Made by a program: the position numbers and the translations under genes. Positions 23,814-24,544 of a stretch of DNA of 24,544 nucleotides are shown here, piece after piece. The first letter of the stretch is position 1, and each line of letters opens with the position of its first letter. Source of the DNA: Sphingobacteriales bacterium (GTDB lineage: Bacteria > Bacteroidota > Bacteroidia > Chitinophagales > JADIYW01); the NCBI GenBank assembly GCA_016721245.1, contig JADKIQ010000026.1, positions 1 through 24,544 of the forward strand, written 5' to 3'. The notes below the pieces were generated by a model. It saw nothing but the letters and a program-made list of their open reading frames with translations. It was not told where the DNA came from and ran no database searches.

Positions 23814-24172
23814 TGAGTTAGTCTTTTAAATTCCTCAAAATCTGTTATATAATCGTTTTTATCGTATTCGTGTGAACAAAGAACCATAAGTTCTGAATTT
23901 TCTAAATAATAGTGTTGTGTTGACCATTCTAAATTATCAATAAATAGACCATCTCCTTTTTTTAAATCTATCCATTTCCCATCCTTAGTTACTGTAATAG
24001 CACCATTTGTACATATAAAATATTGTTTACATTCCTTATGTGCATGTTGTCCACGTATAGAGCCTTTTGGCACATTATTAACCACAAATACTCTTTTGAC
24101 ATAAAAAGGAACATCAATAGTATCAAAAGCCATTAAATCGCCTCTTTCGCTGTCTTTTACTAAATTAACCAT
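23810..24172 (-). CDS. Sugar 3,4-ketoisomerase (FdtA/QdtA-like cupin)
   Basis: The intact 120-aa protein fits the WxcM-like/FdtA family: VKRVFVVNNVPKGSIRGQHA with the RGxHAH signature at residues 40-45 (catalytic-type His pair), then KQYFICTNGAITVTKDGKW, FIDNLEWSTQHYYLEN and HEYDKNDYITDFEEF. These enzymes convert dTDP-4-keto-6-deoxyglucose to the 3-keto sugar, which an FdtB/QdtB aminotransferase then aminates to Fuc3N- or Qui3N-type sugars. The next upstream gene is just such an aminotransferase. Starts and stops overlap both neighbours. Which isomer is made cannot be told from sequence. Confidence 0.85.
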   Translation of the reverse strand: MVNLVKDSERGDLMAFDTIDVPFYVKRVFVVNNVPKGSIRGQHAHKECKQYFICTNGAITVTKDGKWIDLKKGDGLFIDNLEWSTQHYYLENSELMVLCSHEYDKNDYITDFEEFKRLTQ

Positions 24173-24544
24173 TTACTAATTTTATAACTTTGTCAATGTC
24201 TTTTACTGTTAATGCCTCATGCATTGGAATTGATACCGTTGTTTTGCTTTCACGTTCTGAAATTGGAAAAAATTTATCTGAATGTCCAAATATAGGATTC
24301 TTAGTTATATTTTCATAGTGTATTCCACAAACAATGTTTTCCGATTTTGCTTTTTCAATAAATGAATCTCTGTTTTCTATATTTAATCTATACAAATGGT
24401 CACTCATATTTGTAAGCATAAAAGCCTCATTATATTTTTCTCTTATTTTAAATATTTTACGTTTTTTTTCATCTAATTTCTTTAGATTTTCGTTTGCAAT
24501 AAAAGCAGATATTGATGCTAAATACATTTTATAACCTATCGCTT
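24165..24544 (-). CDS. DegT/DnrJ/EryC1 aminotransferase (FdtB/QdtB-like), C-terminal part
   Basis: The frame is open to the window edge. Visible are GYKMYLASISAFIANENLKK, matching the family phrase GYNxRMxxxxAAxxxxQL, then KLDEKKRKIFKIREKYNEAF, RDSFIEKAKSENIVCGIHYE, and SIPMHEALTVKDIDKVIKLV, the usual C-terminal end. These PLP enzymes aminate keto-sugars. The PLP lysine lies upstream and is not in the window. Pairing with an FdtA-like ketoisomerase points to 3-amino-3,6-dideoxyhexose synthesis. Its stop overlaps the ketoisomerase start. Confidence 0.82.
   Translation of the reverse strand, partial: AIGYKMYLASISAFIANENLKKLDEKKRKIFKIREKYNEAFMLTNMSDHLYRLNIENRDSFIEKAKSENIVCGIHYENITKNPIFGHSDKFFPISERESKTTVSIPMHEALTVKDIDKVIKLVNG

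Noticed and set aside
1..24544. Stop-codon recoding to explain broken genes
   Set aside because: Most breaks are frame changes, not substitutions of one stop type, and long intact genes use all stops normally.
1..24544. CRISPR arrays, tRNA genes, rRNA, insertion sequences
   Set aside because: No regular direct repeats, cloverleaf patterns, rRNA-like segments or transposase motifs were seen.

Overview
The window is a stretch of a tailed (siphovirus-type) phage or prophage of a Bacteroidetes host, most likely of the Flavobacteriia. The evidence is visibly AT-rich DNA, TAnnTTTG promoter boxes of the Bacteroidetes type, start codons mostly without Shine-Dalgarno sequences, and one gene with a Bacteroidetes type IX secretion (gliding-motility) C-terminal domain. 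No integrase, attachment site, tRNA or chromosomal gene is visible, so free phage and prophage cannot be told apart.

Nearly everything lies on the minus strand and is transcribed from high to low coordinates. Region 1 (24544-20009) is a translationally coupled glycan and methylation cassette: the C-terminal end of a DegT/FdtB-like sugar aminotransferase, an FdtA/QdtA-like sugar 3,4-ketoisomerase, a family 2 glycosyltransferase, a small methyltransferase, a two-module methyltransferase, a 47-aa protein, an HNH endonuclease and an FkbM methyltransferase. Region 2 (20007-16738) holds a 36-aa membrane protein, a badly broken small terminase, the intact large terminase, two small genes, and a tail assembly chaperone pair with a T TTA AAC slippery heptamer for -1 frameshifting. 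Region 3 (16677-12398) is the tape measure gene (frame-interrupted) and a 657-aa tail protein. Region 4 (12401-11821) contains a rightward lipoprotein gene whose mature part is a T9SS type B sorting-like domain, then a leftward terminator and promoter. Region 5 (11820-7477) has tail/neck genes. Region 6 (7496-3656) has a rightward orphan gene, a probable tail protein, portal and minor head protein. Region 7 (3607-1) has scaffold, major capsid protein, a second glycosyltransferase-like gene broken by a stop codon, and a secreted structural protein cut by the window edge.

The leftward operons are opened by four copies of one promoter: the 12-mer CAAAAWAGTAAA, exactly 21 nt, then TAnnTTTG. This looks like a phage late promoter with its own upstream box in place of the host -33 TTTG. 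The most exciting points are the sugar-modification pathway fused into the structural operon, the bare T9SS-domain lipoprotein, the uniform promoter family and the frameshift site.

Caution: about 20 frame interruptions occur, most at short A/T runs, clustered in the minor head, tape measure, small terminase and methyltransferase genes, while capsid, portal, large terminase and the 657-aa tail protein are intact. Base-calling or assembly indels are the simplest explanation; prophage decay is the alternative.
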